A DNA stretch of 64,000 nt from Adiantum capillus-veneris (lineage: Eukaryota > Streptophyta > Polypodiopsida > Polypodiales > Pteridaceae), in NCBI GenBank assembly GCA_014529385.2, contig CM043967.1:5721001-5785000 (forward strand), given 5' to 3'. Under the pieces are notes generated by a model that saw only the letters and a list, made by a program, of their open reading frames with translations, did not search any database and was not told the DNA's origin. A program made the position numbers and the translations under genes. Below are positions 11,235-22,463 of the stretch, piece by piece (position 1 is the stretch's first letter; each line of letters starts with the position of its first letter).

Positions 11235-11575
11235 GAAGACACAGTGGAGCCAATAATTGCAATCAAAGTGAATAGCAATCAAGTTGAATCGACGACATTG
11301 CTTGATTTTGGAGGTCAAGAAAATTTGATCTCTTACAGATTATACAAACAGCTCAAGCCCATAGGTCAAGTTCATCCTACTCCACAAGTGCTGGAAAGTA
11401 GTACATCACATTCGCTAAAAACATTGGGCTGGACTATATTGCATGTACAAGTACATCAATATATTTACCCACAAAGTTTTATGTGGTCGAGAATGAAAGC
11501 ACACAACAGCCCATGTTGTTGGGACAACCTTGGCAAAAAGAGTACAATGTGCAGATAGACTGGACTGCGAATGTA
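11235..11575 (+). pseudogene. Second retropepsin-like domain of G1 (active site altered)
   Basis: Fused after the integrase is a second aspartic-protease fold. A beta strand IIAIKVNSNQVESTTLLD leads to the place of the Asp-Ser/Thr-Gly loop, here D-F-G-G (D at 11,304), then TLGWTILHVQVHQYIYP. After a one-base frameshift near 11,480 comes PMLLGQPWQKEYNVQIDW, the second hydrophobic-Gly element. The G2 copy reads L-L-D-S-G-A at the same place, so the Ser-to-Phe change is decay in this copy. Its role is unknown; it may cleave or may be a structural or binding fold. Confidence 0.75.
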
Positions 11576-12310
11576 GTCAACATTCAGTATGCACATGAAC
11601 AACGAGTAATATCCTTTGCTCAGCAACCCCGGAATAATCCGCTGCCAGCAATGCAATCACTGGATAAAGCACCAAAAGGAAGGGTGCCACTAAAAAGCAA
11701 ACAAGAAACTGCCAACCATGCTCACTACATGCATAACAAGTCACCAACAGCAGTGAAAATATCAAGGTTACCCACACAAGAAAAACAAGTATGGGTGCGG
11801 AAGGATAGAAATGACATGGCAGACAAACCACAATACAACGGAAGAATTCAAACGAAGCCAATAGTTCAACCAAAAACCAAGGGAATAAAAAAGATATGGA
11901 TCCCAAAGAAAATGCTCAGCAACAACTCAAATGTGACTCGCATTTGGATTCCGAAACCGAAGCAAAAGGAACTCCCTTCAGTACAAGCAACATCGGAAGG
12001 CAGACAACTGCATATGAAATTGGCAAACCAATTTATGTGGGTGCCAATCAGCAACAAAACAATGGCAACAAAGGAAGTAGCAATAAACCTACAAAGACCG
12101 GAAAAACAAAGCTACAACTGGAAGGCAAAAGAGACCAGATCTACGGCCAATTCCGCCATGGAAATTCTCTCCAAGGAGGCAACTACGGCCATATCAACAG
12201 TAGCGGCAAAGCAAACGATTTTTGCAAGAAATACAATCAAACAAAGAGCAGTAGAGTTACAGCTTTTACTTGCAAAGAAAACAGAAAACCTCAATGACAA
12301 ATGCCAATAA
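11576..12310 (+). pseudogene. Pol C-terminal tail with repeated W-x-P-K motifs (G1)
   Basis: About 240 residues of basic, Gln/Asn/Lys-rich protein end at the stop shared with G2 (CQ-stop, 12,308-12,310). Repeated aromatic motifs stand out: QVWVRKD, KIWIPKK, RIWIPKP, FMWVPIS and YNWKAKE. Two of them are separated by 16 residues. The tail ends in a leucine-rich helix (ELQLLLAKK). The same order is present in G2 and partly in G3. No family is recognised; the composition suggests nucleic-acid or protein binding. Confidence 0.65.
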
Positions 12311-12476
12311 GCATCTTGCTTATACCCTTCTCTTGCACAACATTAATTTTTCCATGCATTGACCGAGTATGCATAAATAGAGCCACATTACAAGGCCAAG
12401 CATTAGCACAATTTTTTCAACCCATGCATGGCACATACTCCGAGGCCATACCTTGTCGTCCGAGAGGACTCCGACT

Positions 12477-12490
12477 AGGAGGGGGGGAGG
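12477..12490 (+). other. Internal (central) polypurine tract of G1
   Basis: AGGAGGGGGGGAGG lies about 165 bp after the pol stop and is followed by CATTCTC. The same tract occurs at the same place in G2 (44,258-44,271) and in G3 (29,901-29,914, minus). It resembles a PPT but is about 6.6 kb upstream of the LTR, so it may prime plus-strand DNA internally. Confidence 0.55.
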
Positions 12491-14085
12491 CATTCTCAAA
12501 TGCGGACCCAATGGCAGAAAGAGCAAAAAAGGGCATGTTTTCGACTATTTTTAAGGGTTGTTGTTTGATTGCGAAATTTTTTGGACTAACCCAAGTACAT
12601 ATGCCCTTATACAGCATGAATCTACAAGTATATGGGGCCAAACACCAAATCAAGCCCCTAGGTGTGTGTATATAAGTAAAAATAGCCATTTTTTGGGTAA
12701 AATATTGATAAAACGGAGAAATCCCGCCATAAAAATTGCATGTGAGTGTATATAATGTTCTGTAGTGATTTTTTTGATTTATTATGATTTTTGGTTATTT
12801 TTTGGGTTTGATTTGCTAGTTTCCTTTTAATTTTTCTAATTTTCGGCAGAAAAACTTCAAAAATACAAAAGGCAGGTGAAAAATGATTGTAATGAAAAAA
12901 AAAATATGGGGATGATCAGTGACTGTAGGACAATCTATGGTACAGTGGGGGTGTAATTATGAGACTGGAGCGGAAAGCGTGTTTTGGCCAGATTTTGACC
13001 GAAATGCCAAATTTCTCGGAAACTGGGCAAATGAAGTCTAAATCAAGAAATTTTTGAGCCTAAACCGCATCTCGCAAGAACTTGGGAGCACATGTCAAAT
13101 TTCATGAAAAGTGGTTCGGGGACCCCCATTATAAGAATTTTTCACTTCATGTTGAGCTCATTTCCACTATTGACTTTTGAGAGAGAGCTTCTGCCACCTA
13201 GAGCGAACGGAACTTCCAGCAGCTTCTACGACGTGCACGACTACCCGGCGGGCTTCAGACATGAGAGGTAGGCTCACCACCTTGAGCTTTTCGCGCATGT
13301 TTGTCGTTTTGTCGCGAAAACTAGCGTAGGGTTCACACAGAAAGCAGGCAGTAGAGACCTACAAGTAGAAGTGGCCACCTAACGGCTAACCCAAAAGCAA
13401 TGAGACTTCATCGGCAGCTTACCCTAGCATAGGAGACCAGTCTTGGATGTCCAAAGGCAGTGGAAAACCATCGGGAAAAACCCTAATTCCTAGAGCCCTG
13501 CAAGAGGCCACCAAATGGGAAATCGGCGGAGAGGTGCCCAAATGCTACCAAAATTCATGGGTAGGAGCATCTCGACATGATCTACAAGTCTATGTAGCCC
13601 ATAGGACTAAAAGGTGACCCAAAGCGGCACTAAACTTCAGAAACGGCATCAGACACACAAAGCGTCAAATAGCTGTCGCGGCCAAACCGCATGTCCGTTT
13701 GCCACCAAACTTCACGAGCGGCTTTCCTAGACCATCAACAATCAAGACCTATGGTGGTAGACCACCACAAGTAATTGAAGACATGTAACGCAACCACGGG
13801 TGCTTCTAGAGCGACAAATTGCCAAATGGAGCTCCGGTGAAGCCAAAGTCGACAAAAACCATACGGCAAGGATCCCAAAGGATCGGGAAGCTATGGAGAC
13901 CAACATCAAGAAATTTCATCACCAAAAAGCACTCCAAAAGTCAAAAAATGGCTCGGAGGCTCTGAAATCCACACAGGGAGTTTTTTTCTATCCATTTGAC
14001 TTTTTTGTTGAAATTAGGCTTAAAAGGGACTCAGGGGGACTAAGGGCAGGCACCAGTAGCAGTTTCCACAAAAATTTTATCAGGA
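12491..14085 (+). other. Noncoding spacer between pol and palindrome array (G1)
   Basis: About 1.6 kb is alignable with G2 (44,272-45,727) and in patches with G3 on the minus strand, for example around 28.6 and 29.5-29.75 kb. It has no ORF conserved between copies. Part of it resembles LTR- or leader-like sequence with a short open stretch. I see no further element in it. Confidence 0.5.
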
Positions 14086-14951
14086 GACATCCTACGCGTA
14101 GGATGTCTCAAGGCCATTTCTGGGCACAAAACCCAACATCTCTCATCACACACATTTTCTGAATGAACCTTTACATGCTAGCCACCAAGTTTCATCACAT
14201 TTGGACCAAAATTGACCTCATATGCACCAAAAAACGCAAGGTTAGGGCATAGAGGCAATAATGGGCCATAGACCTACCAAAACTTGTCCAAATCATATGA
14301 AACTTGCACAATACATTCATGAGCACATTGCCAACCAATTTGTGTGGTCACCTGCAAAAAATGATGAAGTAGACGTCCTATGCGTAGGATGTCTATTTCA
14401 CATTTTTGGCATGCAGAGGGTGTTTTTCCATTCTAGATCTTTTCATACCATCTTCAAGAGCTCATATATCTAGTTTGAAGCCATTCTAATCATTTTTTAC
14501 CCCCAACACCTCCAAGATACACTTTTTGAGCCCAAAAACACTACACATGGTCTTACCAACATCAAATCTTGTCCAAATCAAAATCCAAGAGCATGGCCAT
14601 GTTCCACATGCCAAGGACTACCCACATAACAAATCCCAAGCAATTTTGACGAAAGAGACATCCTACGCGTAGGATGTCTCTAGCATGTTCTTGAACTTCT
14701 GTGCAAGAAATGACATCATGGGAGCCATTACCATGGTGCAAGAAGCCCATATATCAATTTTCAACCCATTTGGATATCATTTGTCACCCTTTGTGGACAT
14801 CCTACCCAATTTGTGAGCCTAAAGCCTGAATCTGCCCAAAAATGCACTTTTTGATGCCCAAACTCAACTCCAAGCACATAGCCATGTTGTACAGGCCAAG
14901 GACCACCAGCCTACCAAGTATCACCAAAAGACATCCTACGCGTAGGATGTC
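14086..14951. repeat. Array of four 22-bp palindromes, ~285-bp pitch (G1)
   Basis: Sites are at 14,086-14,107, 14,372-14,393, 14,657-14,678 and 14,930-14,951. Each is GACATCCTACG plus its reverse complement; the second has two base changes and the other three are perfect. Start-to-start spacing is 286, 285 and 273 bp. An additional half-site is at about 14,796. The DNA between sites is a set of very diverged tandem units sharing phrases such as CAAATCTTGTCCAAAT. The last palindrome ends 166 bp before the ORF3 ATG, the same distance as in G2. Confidence 0.9.
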
Positions 14952-15117
14952 TAAATGAAAATTTTTGGCCAGAATTGTACTGTGAGCACATGCACAGTTT
15001 CCCAAGTTCCTTTTAAGTTTTATTTTCAATTTTCAAGTCATTTGGATAGTTAAAACTCAGTTTCTCAGCTGATATGGAAAAAATGCTAACTTCGGACTAC
15101 TGAGTGCAACAGGATCT

Positions 15118-18100
15118 ATGGCAGCCGCAAAGTCACTGACAAAGAAGAAGAGGATGACCATAAAAGATTATTTGGAGGAAGTAGAGCCCTTTTTCATCCC
15201 ATAAGGAACTCTAAAGCCAACCAGCACATGGATCCAAGAGGACTTGCTAGAGTCAAATGATCTAAAGATCTACCAAGGCGTGTTCAAAGACACCGAAGGA
15301 AATGTAATAGAGCTACCCATGCTACCGCGGGAGCTCAATGAGTTTGTCAGAAGCAAGATGGCAGAGTACCTGGAGAAGATAGATCTTCACAATTATTTTG
15401 AAGCTATGCCGACAGGAATTGACATAAAAAGAGTATGGGAATTTTTGACGACAATCAAAGAAGATGGAGTGGCCAGAGTGACAGATCTGCAGGGCAAGCC
15501 AGACACTGTGATTGAAATCACAGAGAAAGTAGTGGCAGCTGCACCAGACCTCTCCAACAAAGGGGATAGTGCAACCAAAAGAAGAGATGAAGTAAAGGTG
15601 TACACAGAAAAGAAAGGCAACTACACCTTTGAAGACATTGCCAGCCCTAAAGTGGCAATCATGAGTCAGCTTTATAATCAGTACTTCCATATGTGTACAA
15701 AGCGGCCACAAGAGTACATAATGCTACCTGGAGCAATTGCCACAACCTTCACCTGGGCAATGCAGAAGAGCAAGCCGAAAGTAATCAACTATGCCAATCT
15801 GGTGAAGATGGGCAACAAGAACCCCACCTACATTGTGCCGGGTGAGCTAATCACGAAAGTGATTTATGGGGCATTGCACGCCAAGGGAAGATGGCCCCCC
15901 GATGGCCCGACCCTCCATCACAAAATGACTGGCTAAGGCTCAAGGAAGATAAAGAGGATGAACAACCAAAAGCACCCAGAGTTGCCACAAGGTTGAAACG
16001 CCGGTTAGAAACCGTGCAAGAGGAGCAGCCAAAGTTGAAGAAAGGAAAGAAATAGAGTGTCCAAGTGCCGGTCAAAGAGACAATCACAGAGAGCGGCACG
16101 GCTATAGTGGCTAATGGAAAGTTTCAGAGCCGAAAGAGCCCTCAAGGGGGATTTGAGCGAGCTATGGAAACCGTCTCTAGAAGCAATGTCAGGATCATCC
16201 CGAAGGGTGCACAGAGACAGATTTGAAGATTATATTAAGAATTTTGAGATTTTGGATGCCATGGTAGAAAATATCCCACATGTACCATTTACAGAAGCAG
16301 AAGTGGAGGAAGTCTAACGGCAACTGCTGGAAGAGTAGGAAGGCCAAGAGAGAGAGAGAAAAAAGCCGGATTTCAAGAAAAATCCGGCAACTCCACCGTC
16401 TAGCCTGGAGTCCAGCCCACCGCCATCACCACCTCCTCGTAACCCTCCACAAACTCAGCAGAAGGAGGAGCTAGACAAACTTGAAGATCAAGAAGATTCA
16501 AGGCAAGAACAGAGCCAAGAACACAAGAAAAAAGAAGAAGCTAAGCCCAAAAGTGAGCAGCCAGAGCCAAATGAAGCAAGGTATAACACTTTTCTTGATC
16601 TACTAGCTGTGGGATATTCAAAAGAAGAGGCAGCCACAGTCGCATTTGACTTGGCAAGCACAGGGCCCAAAGATCAAATGCAGAGCCTGCGGTTAGTGGA
16701 GCTAAAAGAGATGTCCACTGATACAGTGGACCTACAGCCAACCACCAATGATTGGGATGTGGTGATGACCAAGCTAACCGGGCTCAGGGAACAATCAATC
16801 AATGGCCACAGAAAGTGAAATGGCTAATCTCAAAGCCACTGAAGTGCAGATCAAGCTTGAAGTCGACACTTTACAAAGACAAAGCCAAAGGCATATAGAG
16901 AGAGAGAAGCAGAGTTGCAAGCCAGTCTGGCAAAGGCATTGCAAAGATGCCAAGAGATGGAAAGAGAGAATCAGGCGGCAGCTCAAAGACTGCAAGGAGC
17001 CGAAGAAGAATATAGAAAACTCAACAAATCATTGACAGATGTAGAGAGGGAAAGGGATAACCTAACCCTACAACTTGTTGAAGAGTCCAAGGAAGTGGAA
17101 GCAATGCAGAATGCCAAAGAGAAGGCATAAATAGAGCAGGAGGCTAGCCAGGATGAGGTCATTGAGCTCAAGGACCAGCTTAAAGTTAAAGATCAAACCA
17201 TCCAACGGCTACGGGCATCTCCTGCCAGAGTCAGAGCTACTAGCTCGACTCACACCCCTTTAGAGAGTCAGATTTATGAAGAACAAATGAAAGAGCTCCA
17301 GCAGGAGTTGACCTTAGAGAAGAAGCAAAGGCTGATGATGGCCGAAGGGTCAGTGGTCATGCAAACCCGCATGGAAGAAGAGCACAAGGCAATGCTGGAT
17401 GAGCTGGAAAACATCAAGAGAAAGCTCGAGGAGGCGGAGAAGATCAATGCCGATTTGAACGACCTCCTTGTGAACATGGGAGAGCAAGCTGAAGCAGAAA
17501 AGCAGACATTCCAAAAGCAATTAGAAGAGCTTTGAGGCCAGCAGGCAGAAGAGAAGTTAAGCACAGGGCCAGCAGCCATGGAAGGAATAGATTTAGAGAA
17601 TGTGGCAGATCCTGTGGCCACACCCATGCAAGAGTAAATCCTTGTAGGACCCTCTCAAGAGCCACAAGATCTGACACAAGAAGAAGAAGAGAAGTTGTGA
17701 AAGGCAATAGAAGCAGAAATCAGAGAAACGGCCAAAGAAGCTTTGGAATGGGAGCAGAGGGTTTTTAAATCAATGACCATTCAAAAGATAGACACGAGCA
17801 ACCTTCGGCATGAATGGCTACAGCCCTCTCTCCCATATCATTTGCTAAAGTATGAAGCCGCCACAATCAACAAGAGAATCAGAGAAGAGCCAACAGTGCC
17901 CTTTTAAAACGACTGATTGAGGCCATGGGAAAAGGCGAAGTGTCGTCCCAAAATATACAAAAATAGTGTTAAAATATTAAAAAAATTTGAAATTCCTCTC
18001 TGGTGGGGGAAAATGTGTCTCGTCTTAATATCGTGCCGTTTTCAATTTTAAGAGTGCGATTGAGGGCATGGAAAAGCAAGAATGCCACCCCAAAATAGAC

Positions 18101-19030
18101 AAAAACAGTGTAAAAGTTTTAAAAAATAGCCTAATTTTTTGAATTTTTCTCTTGAAATATTTTCGCACCATAGCCTCAACATTGCCGAGCAGTATTCGGG
18201 GAAAATGTGCCTCGGATTAACACCATACTATTTTGAATGTCAAAAATGCCGAGAAATTGTAAAAACCAAGATAATTTTTTGATGGGTTTTTACATTATTT
18301 TCCTCTCTTTTGGTGTTGAGAGAAATTGAAAACGGTATAGTATTAGGTCGAGACACATTTCTCCCTAACAAAATTTCATCTCCAAGCCTGAAGGGGTAAA
18401 GTTGATAGTCGACTCCCAGCCCAGGTGGAGAAAGGCATGGTTGATGAAATATCAACAGTATCTTATCCATCTGGTAGAGGCACCAAAAGTCATCAGAGAT
18501 AACCTAAGTTTCTGCCCTCTACCAAGGATACGGACGTGGAAGGCCCATGAGCTACTGCAAAGAAGCCAACCTACTTGGCTACACTATCTGAAGCTGCCAA
18601 GCTTGAAGGCAGGCGAGAGAATAAGTGTTCAATACATGGTGAAAACCCTAACGGGCGCCATCAAATTGTTCACTGGTTCGCCTGACCTATCTTGCATTAT
18701 GATGAGAAAAATTTGAAAAACCCTTTTGGCAGTCTTCGAGACGTTTAAACCAGGCCAGGCGACAGACAGTATCTTCTTCTTTCAAGATACATACAGATGT
18801 GCATATGATATGTCTAGTCAGCCTTCCAAGGAGGTGATACATGCATTGTATCAAAGGATCATGTTTTTGACATCCTATCACCTCGAGGCCTTTGAAGAAT
18901 CTTTCTACACCGGCTTCTTCACAATTAGCTCTGACATTTTTTGGCCCAACACTACTGGCTCAACATGCAAGATACGAGTCGCTGCTCAAGATGAGAGAAA
19001 GCCTAAGATGAAGAAGCAGCTCAACAACCA
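15118..19030 (+). pseudogene. Third ORF (ORF3) of G1, coiled-coil protein, broken
   Basis: A long sense-strand ORF lies between pol and the 3' LTR. It starts at ATG 15,118 (MAAAKSLTKKKRMTIKDYLEE). Visible parts are a basic KKKR near the N terminus, an N-terminal domain (about 220 residues, including YTFEDIASPKVAIM and NPTYIVPGELI), a proline-rich segment, a long Glu/Lys/Gln-rich coiled coil (about 16,800-17,560) and a C-terminal domain (18,390-19,000, with FCPLPRIRTWKA and LTGAIKLFTGSPDL). Stops occur at about 15,203 and 16,316, with many later, and a foldback insertion lies at about 17,925-18,385. No signal peptide or membrane segment is visible, so it does not look like an envelope gene. 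Function is unknown. Confidence 0.8.
17925..18385. mobile_element. Foldback-like insertion in G1 ORF3
   Basis: About 460 AT-rich bases interrupt ORF3 relative to G2, which reads through at about 49,590. It contains inverted arms at 18,005-18,047 and 18,323-18,365, with the core AATGTGTCTCG versus CGAGACACATT, and a third related copy in direct orientation at 18,197-18,240. Two direct copies of a GATTGAGG...CCATGG-like block start at about 17,914 and 18,058. A target duplication was not recognised. It is probably a small nonautonomous foldback or MITE-like insertion. Confidence 0.55.
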
Positions 19031-19049
19031 TGTCAGGGACAACATGAGC

Positions 19050-19063
19050 AAGGAGGAGGGGAG
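19050..19063 (+). other. Polypurine tract of G1
   Basis: AAGGAGGAGGGGAG lies directly before the 3' LTR start TGTTAGAAGC. The matching place in G2 is AAGGAGAGGGGGGA. It would prime plus-strand DNA synthesis. Confidence 0.85.
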
Positions 19064-19844
19064 TGTTAGAAGCTGGACACACCCTACGGAAAATGACTGC
19101 TCGGCAGATTATTATTTTTTGTAATTATTCATTTATTGAGAAAAACCCGACATTTCACCTTGTAAATATTGGGGCTTACAGAAGTTTTCAGATTGTATCC
19201 CAGTTTTGACATTTAGATTGAGTAGATGGTTAAATTGGAACATTAGAGTTTGAGAACTGTAAGGTATTTATACCACTTTTTGACCTTAATGAAAAACCTT
19301 TTTGTCATTTTAAAAAGTTTGAAGTCGGTGAGTGAGCGTACTGTGTACGAAAGAGAGTGAGAGCTTCATCTTGACGCTATGTGTGCACCGGTAGTCCAAA
19401 TCGAGTGCGGAGAAGTGCAGCATGTTGCCTCCGACGAGAGCTACGTGCCAATACCTACATTGCGCGCGTACGGTCCGGTTTTGCAAGCTCCATCTACGAG
19501 CTTCATCTGGTGATTCGGTGAGCATACGTTGTCTGATTTTGCATTGCAGCATATCCACGTGTTTGCATTGAGTAGAGCTACACATTAGGCACTTTAGATT
19601 TCGGAAACAAAGACTTGCAAATTTCGGCTAGACGTCCTACGTGATTTTGCACCGGGTGTTTTGGGTTGGGATTTTGGTTCATGGACCTTAGGGAGAGCGA
19701 CCTATTGGTGTTAATAGGGTCTCCTTCAAGTTCTGTAGCGTTTCGAGATTGTTTGATGGGTGTTCGGCTCTAGAAAGTGTTGTAGGAAGTTTCCTCTTAT
19801 GCACTCCTGAAGGTTGTAGCTTAGACATTGGGTAGAGACCTCTG
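19064..19844 (+). repeat. 3' LTR of G1, lacking its last 148 bp
   Basis: It aligns base for base in length (781 bp) with 623-1,403 of the 5' LTR and then stops at GAGACCTCTG. The final part ending CGTCCAACA is missing, yet the GGGGA target duplication and copia sequence follow. The end was therefore deleted after integration, or lost by repair at the junction. Confidence 0.88.
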
Positions 19845-19846
19845 AG

Positions 19847-19851
19847 GGGGA
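19847..19851. repeat. Target-site duplication, right copy (GGGGA)
   Basis: The GGGGA before TTAAAAGG matches 618-622. It joins the two copia halves into one continuous codon series. Confidence 0.75.
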
Positions 19852-20545
19852 TTAAAAGGAAGTTTACTACACCATACACACCAGATCAAAATGGATTTGT
19901 TGAGTGGATGAATTGTACAATGCAAAAAAGAGTCACAATCATGCTTTCTATGGCAAACCTCACACAAGTCTTTTGGGAAGAAGCCGTCTTGACCGCAGTG
20001 CACATTATAAATTGTTCGCCTAGTACGCCATTGAATTATGAGATTCTAGAAGATTTATGGTCTAAACGTAAGCCGCACTATGACCATCTACGTGTTTTTG
20101 GTTGTCAAGCTTATGCTCACGTGCCTAAACAACTTTGACAGAAGTTAGAGCCAAAGTCACACAAATGTATTTTCATTGGATATGGTGCAGATGGAGAAAT
20201 GAGATATCGTCTCTGGCAGTCGAAATCTCATCGAGTCTTCCATAGTTCAAATGTGATATTCAATGAGCCAAGGATGCATAAACAACCTATCAAGGAAATA
20301 GAGGTTTGGAGAGTCACTTTTTGAGGATGTTGCCTCATAGACAGTGAAATCAACTCAGTGGGCTAGTGATGTACCTTCCACTAGCAATGCTCCTGAGGGA
20401 GCGGATAGCAATGTTCAAGGAGTGAGACAATCTACTAGAGTCTCTCGTCCACCTGCACATTTTGAGCCAGTCTTGATTACATCATGTTGACCGATTGCGG
20501 TGAGCCAAGCTGCTACCAAGAAGCCATGATGACGGATGATGTAGT
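19852..20545 (+). pseudogene. copia integrase, C-terminal half
   Basis: Reading resumes with FTTPYTPDQNGFVEW, where the usual catalytic Glu of the QNG(V)xE motif is present as FVEW. AVLTAVHIINCSP, YDHLRVFGCQAYAHVPK and, in another frame, KCIFIGYG with VIFNEP follow. An in-frame TGA at 20,136-20,138 and a frameshift after about 20,300 break it. A variable linker to RT runs to about 20,545. Confidence 0.85.
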
Positions 20546-20557
20546 GATAACTCGATT

Positions 20558-22028
20558 TTGGCTAATGACACTTGGGACTTGGTAGAACTGCCAAATGATG
20601 CAAAATCTTTACCTTGCAAATGGATTTACAAGAAGAAATTTACCTTAAATGATCCAAATCCAAAGTACAAGGCTAGACTTATAACCAAAGGGTTCAAACA
20701 GCAAAAGGGAGTCGATTTTGGTGAAATTTTCTCGCTTGTGGTCAAGATGACAACGCTTAGAGCTGTATTTGGTCTTGTAGCGATTTAGGACATGGAACTT
20801 GTCCAAATGGATGTGAAGACAAAATTTCTTCATGGGGATCTAGATGAGGATGTTTACATGCAGCAACCTGAAGGGTTTGTTCAGGAGAACGTATCTCGTG
20901 AGGAGCTAGTTTGTAAGCTCAAAAAGGCACTTTATGGCTTAAAGCAGGGTTCAAGGCATTGCTATCATTAATTTGATGCATGTATGAGTTCTCAAGGGTA
21001 TAAAAGGAGCAAAGAGGATGACTTCTTGTACACAAGAAAGCTAGATGATGGCTCAATGATCATTCTAGTTCTATATGTTGATGACATGCTTATAGTAGCT
21101 AGGAAATCCATTATGGAGATTGCCAACTTGAAGAAAACACTTAGCAACAATTTTGCAATGAAAGATTTGGAGGATGCTACACACTTTCTTGGCATGTGAA
21201 TCAAAAGAGATCACAAATGTCGTATTCTTGATTTAGCTCAAGAAACATACATTTAGAAAGTTTTGCAGTGTTTCAATATGCAGGGGGGGAAACCATTGAG
21301 TACCCCAATGCAGGCATTCTTGAAACTCAACAAGGAAGATGCACCCAAATCTAATGCTGAGCAAGCAAAAATGGCTAAGGTTCTTTGGGAGTGGGTTGTC
21401 TCATGTATGCTATGGTGGCCACAAGACCAGACATTGCTTTTGCAGTGGGAGTGGTGAGCCGATATATGGAAAATCCTGGCAGAGCAAGCAATGGGAAGCA
21501 GTGAAGCATAGTCTTAGGTACCTCAAAGGTATGATCGACAGGTGTTTATGCTTCGAGAACAGTGACACATCCATCATGGGTTATATGGATGCAGACTATG
21601 CGGGTTGTGTCAACAATAGGAGATCGACATCTGGCTATGTCTTCATATTTACTGGAGCAGCAGTATCTTGGAGGTCATGTCTTCAAGATTGTACGTCGTC
21701 TTCCACTACGGAAGCAGAGTACGTTGCATTGTCGGATGCAAGTAAAGAGGCTATATGGTTATCTCGCTGGGTCAAAAATCTTGGCATTGATGAGACTCCA
21801 CTGATATATTGTGATAGTCAGAGTGCTCTTGAATTGGCAAGGAATCCCGTGTTTCACTCCAAATCAAAACACATTGAAGTCAAATATCATCTCATGAGAG
21901 ATTTCTTGGCCAAAAAGCTCATTGATTTGATCAAGGTACACACTGACGACAACTCAGCAGATGCTTTGACAAAAGACTTAGCTTTGGAGTGGTTTACACA
22001 TTGCAGTGAGTTGATGGGTATAGGTTGA
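20558..22028 (+). pseudogene. copia reverse transcriptase and RNase H
   Basis: RT begins DTWDLVELPNDAK and continues WIYKKKFTLND, KARLITKGFKQQ, MDVKTKFLHGDL and KALYGLKQ, with the catalytic LYVDDMLIVA (21,071-21,100). RNase H has MGYMDADYAGC, RRSTSGYVF, TTEAEYVALSDASKEA, IYCDSQSALELA and KHIEVKYHLMRD, ending with ADALTKDL near 21,985. Stops at about 20,787, 20,970, 21,197 and 21,254 and a frameshift at about 21,440 break it. Catalytic residues are otherwise present. Confidence 0.92.
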
Positions 22029-22084
22029 AGCCACTAGATTGGTTCACGGTTGTACATACCAGGTCACTTGGGCTGTGTTGGCCT

Positions 22085-22097
22085 TCAAGTGGGAGTT
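22085..22097 (+). other. copia polypurine tract
   Basis: TCAAGTGGGAGTT directly precedes TGTTGGGATTAAGG. A GTGGGAG-type tract next to TGTTGGG is the usual arrangement in plant copia elements. Confidence 0.7.
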
Positions 22098-22295
22098 TGT
22101 TGGGATTAAGGCCAACTGGCCAGACATCCCACTTACTACTAACCCATCTACTAACTTAACCATATATATACTTATTCTTTAATACAATAGAATAAGGAGC
22201 TGCAATAGGATAACATTGTTGTGCGCTCCACCCCCAGCAACAACTCTCTCTCTCTCTGCAACAGGATAACCTTGTTGTGCGCTCCACCCCCAACA

Positions 22296-22373
<78 letters not shown>

Positions 22374-22463
22374 TCTTGCACTTGCACTCACACACGCTTC
22401 CCACGGCACCTTCACTCTCATCAAAGGAAAAAAGTTGTTGCTGACAAGCACAAAGGGCCTTAA
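22098..22463 (+). repeat. copia 3' LTR with (CT)n expansion
   Basis: It starts TGTTGGGATTAAGGCC and most likely ends GGGCCTTAACA, an imperfect inverted pair. The 366-bp LTR contains a 56-bp tandem duplication (about 22,202-22,300) and a long (CT)n run. The 5' partner is outside the window, so the right boundary is inferred from the return to chromovirus coding sequence. Confidence 0.65.
22301..22371. repeat. (CT)n microsatellite in copia LTR
   Basis: About 35 uninterrupted TC units, with a shorter CT run upstream. Apparent ORFs across it on the minus strand (Arg-Glu repeats) are artefacts. Confidence 0.95.

Larger units (their letters stand above)
623..19844 (+). mobile_element. Giant Ty3/gypsy retrotransposon, copy G1 (about 19.2 kb)
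   Basis: This is a nearly full-length non-chromovirus Ty3/gypsy element with 5' LTR, tRNA-Asp PBS, long leader, gag-pol, spacer with palindromes, a third ORF, PPT and 3' LTR. It is inserted inside a copia integrase gene. The sister copy G2 (34,097-51,207) matches it from the leader onward and shows which stops and indels are secondary. The two LTRs differ at roughly 5% of aligned sites by eye, so it is not recent. G1 carries a 633-bp gag deletion, a foldback insertion in ORF3, several frameshifts and a 148-bp loss at the end of its 3' LTR. The domain style resembles the Athila/Tat side of the gypsy tree. Confidence 0.93.
19852..22463 (+). mobile_element. Ty1/copia element, downstream segment with 3' LTR
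   Basis: This is the right half of the copia split by G1. It holds the rest of integrase, reverse transcriptase, RNase H, a PPT and the 3' LTR. At 22,464 it abuts chromovirus pol sequence, so the copia is itself nested in that older element. Tork-like motif spelling (DNGGEYVSKEF, KALYGLKQ, YVDDMLI) supports a plant copia. It is degenerate with multiple stops. Confidence 0.9.

Noticed and set aside
14086-14951. CRISPR-like array (regular short repeats)
   Set aside because: The repeats are palindromic with ~263-bp diverged spacers inside a plant retrotransposon; no cas genes. It is a diverged tandem array, not CRISPR.
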